From Acidimicrobiia bacterium (lineage in GTDB: Bacteria; Actinomycetota; Acidimicrobiia; Acidimicrobiales; Ilumatobacteraceae), in the NCBI GenBank assembly GCA_013811855.1, contig JACCUL010000236.1:1-6041 (forward strand): a stretch of DNA of 6,041 bases. The letters run 5' to 3'. Under the pieces are notes generated by a model. It was not told the origin of the DNA, did no database searches, and saw only the letters and a list, made by a program, of their open reading frames with translations. The translations under genes and the position numbers were made by a program. Below, one piece after another: positions 5,866 to 6,041 of the stretch. Numbering within the stretch: the first letter of the stretch is position 1; each line of letters begins with the position of its first letter.

Positions 5866-6041
5866 GACCCCGGCGCTCGCCAGCCGTTCGTCGAGTCGCG
5901 GCCGTGGCCTGCGCCCTCCTCGCGCTGGTCGCCTGCGACGGCGGTGGCGACGGGTCGAGCGCCACATCAGGGCCGGTCGGCTCGGAGGGGCCGTCGGCGA
6001 CGGCGTCGCCGGCGTCGTCGCCGGTGTCGGCGGGGAGTGGG
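5862..6041 (+). CDS. Lipoprotein of unknown function, N-terminal part
   Basis: The first 60 codons are visible and the gene runs off the right edge. The start GTG overlaps the epimerase stop (GTGA, 5862-5865), a standard layout for translational coupling. Residues 1-24 form a signal peptide with a twin-Arg-rich head (VRPRRSPAVRR), a hydrophobic core and the lipobox LVAC; C25 would be lipidated. After DGGGDG the sequence becomes a Ser/Ala/Pro/Gly-rich linker through the window end, so the functional domain is not visible. The frame is open throughout, with codon use like its neighbours. Coupling to the epimerase suggests co-expression, but no function can be named. Confidence 0.75.
   Translation, partial: MRPRRSPAVRRVAAVACALLALVACDGGGDGSSATSGPVGSEGPSATASPASSPVSAGSG

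Noticed and set aside
1..6041. Genome-wide reassignment of TGA to an amino acid
   Set aside because: lpdA, the epimerase, the DUF4352-like gene, the membrane protein and the thioredoxin-like gene all end at TGA; lpdA and the epimerase do so at normal family lengths. TGA is therefore an ordinary stop here except at 2676-2678.
1..6041. CRISPR arrays, insertion sequences, tRNA or rRNA genes
   Set aside because: I saw no regularly spaced direct repeats, transposase motifs or recognisable tRNA/rRNA sequences on either strand.

Overview
The window is very GC-rich DNA (roughly 70%) with dense coding, strongly G/C-biased third codon positions, mostly GTG start codons and TGA stop codons. Actinobacterial-type lipoproteins, an actinobacterial-type E2 lipoyl domain and an MPT53/DsbE-like secreted thioredoxin all point to the Actinomycetota. 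Promoter-like TANNNT hexamers sit 6-7 nt ahead of GTG codons, as in leaderless actinobacterial genes. An Acidimicrobiia-like genome is my best guess, but this is inference only.

Layout. On the minus strand, from right to left, lie a small membrane-anchored DUF4352-like protein (1918-2349), dihydrolipoyl dehydrogenase (lpdA, about 432-1841) and the N-terminus of a dihydrolipoamide acyltransferase E2 (sucB-like, 1-408, cut by the window edge). The last two are the E3 and E2 subunits of a 2-oxoacid dehydrogenase complex and are probably co-transcribed. Divergent from the DUF4352-like gene, across a 62-bp promoter region, is a plus-strand lipoprotein with a thioredoxin-like domain (2412-2975). 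Converging on it, with stop codons directly abutting, is a 616-residue single-pass membrane protein (2976-4826, minus). A second divergent promoter region (4827-4959) leads to a plus-strand TIGR01777-family NAD(P)-binding epimerase (4960-5865). This overlaps by 4 nt the start of another lipoprotein gene (5862 onward, cut by the window edge).

The main discovery candidate is the thioredoxin-like lipoprotein. A conventional reading breaks it at a TGA (2676-2678) into an 88-residue lipoprotein stub and a 98-residue orphan. The two halves are in the same frame, and the TGA falls exactly on the first catalytic cysteine of the WAPY-x-VTC active site. A hairpin with a GGUC loop lies 26 nt downstream, where a bacterial SECIS would be. 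The simplest reading is one intact 187-residue selenoprotein with a UxxC redox centre, anchored as a lipoprotein outside the cell.

The 616-residue membrane protein is also unusual. Its extracytoplasmic part holds two copies of a domain beginning SPEEA, followed by a twice-repeated cysteine module with matching C-to-C spacing.
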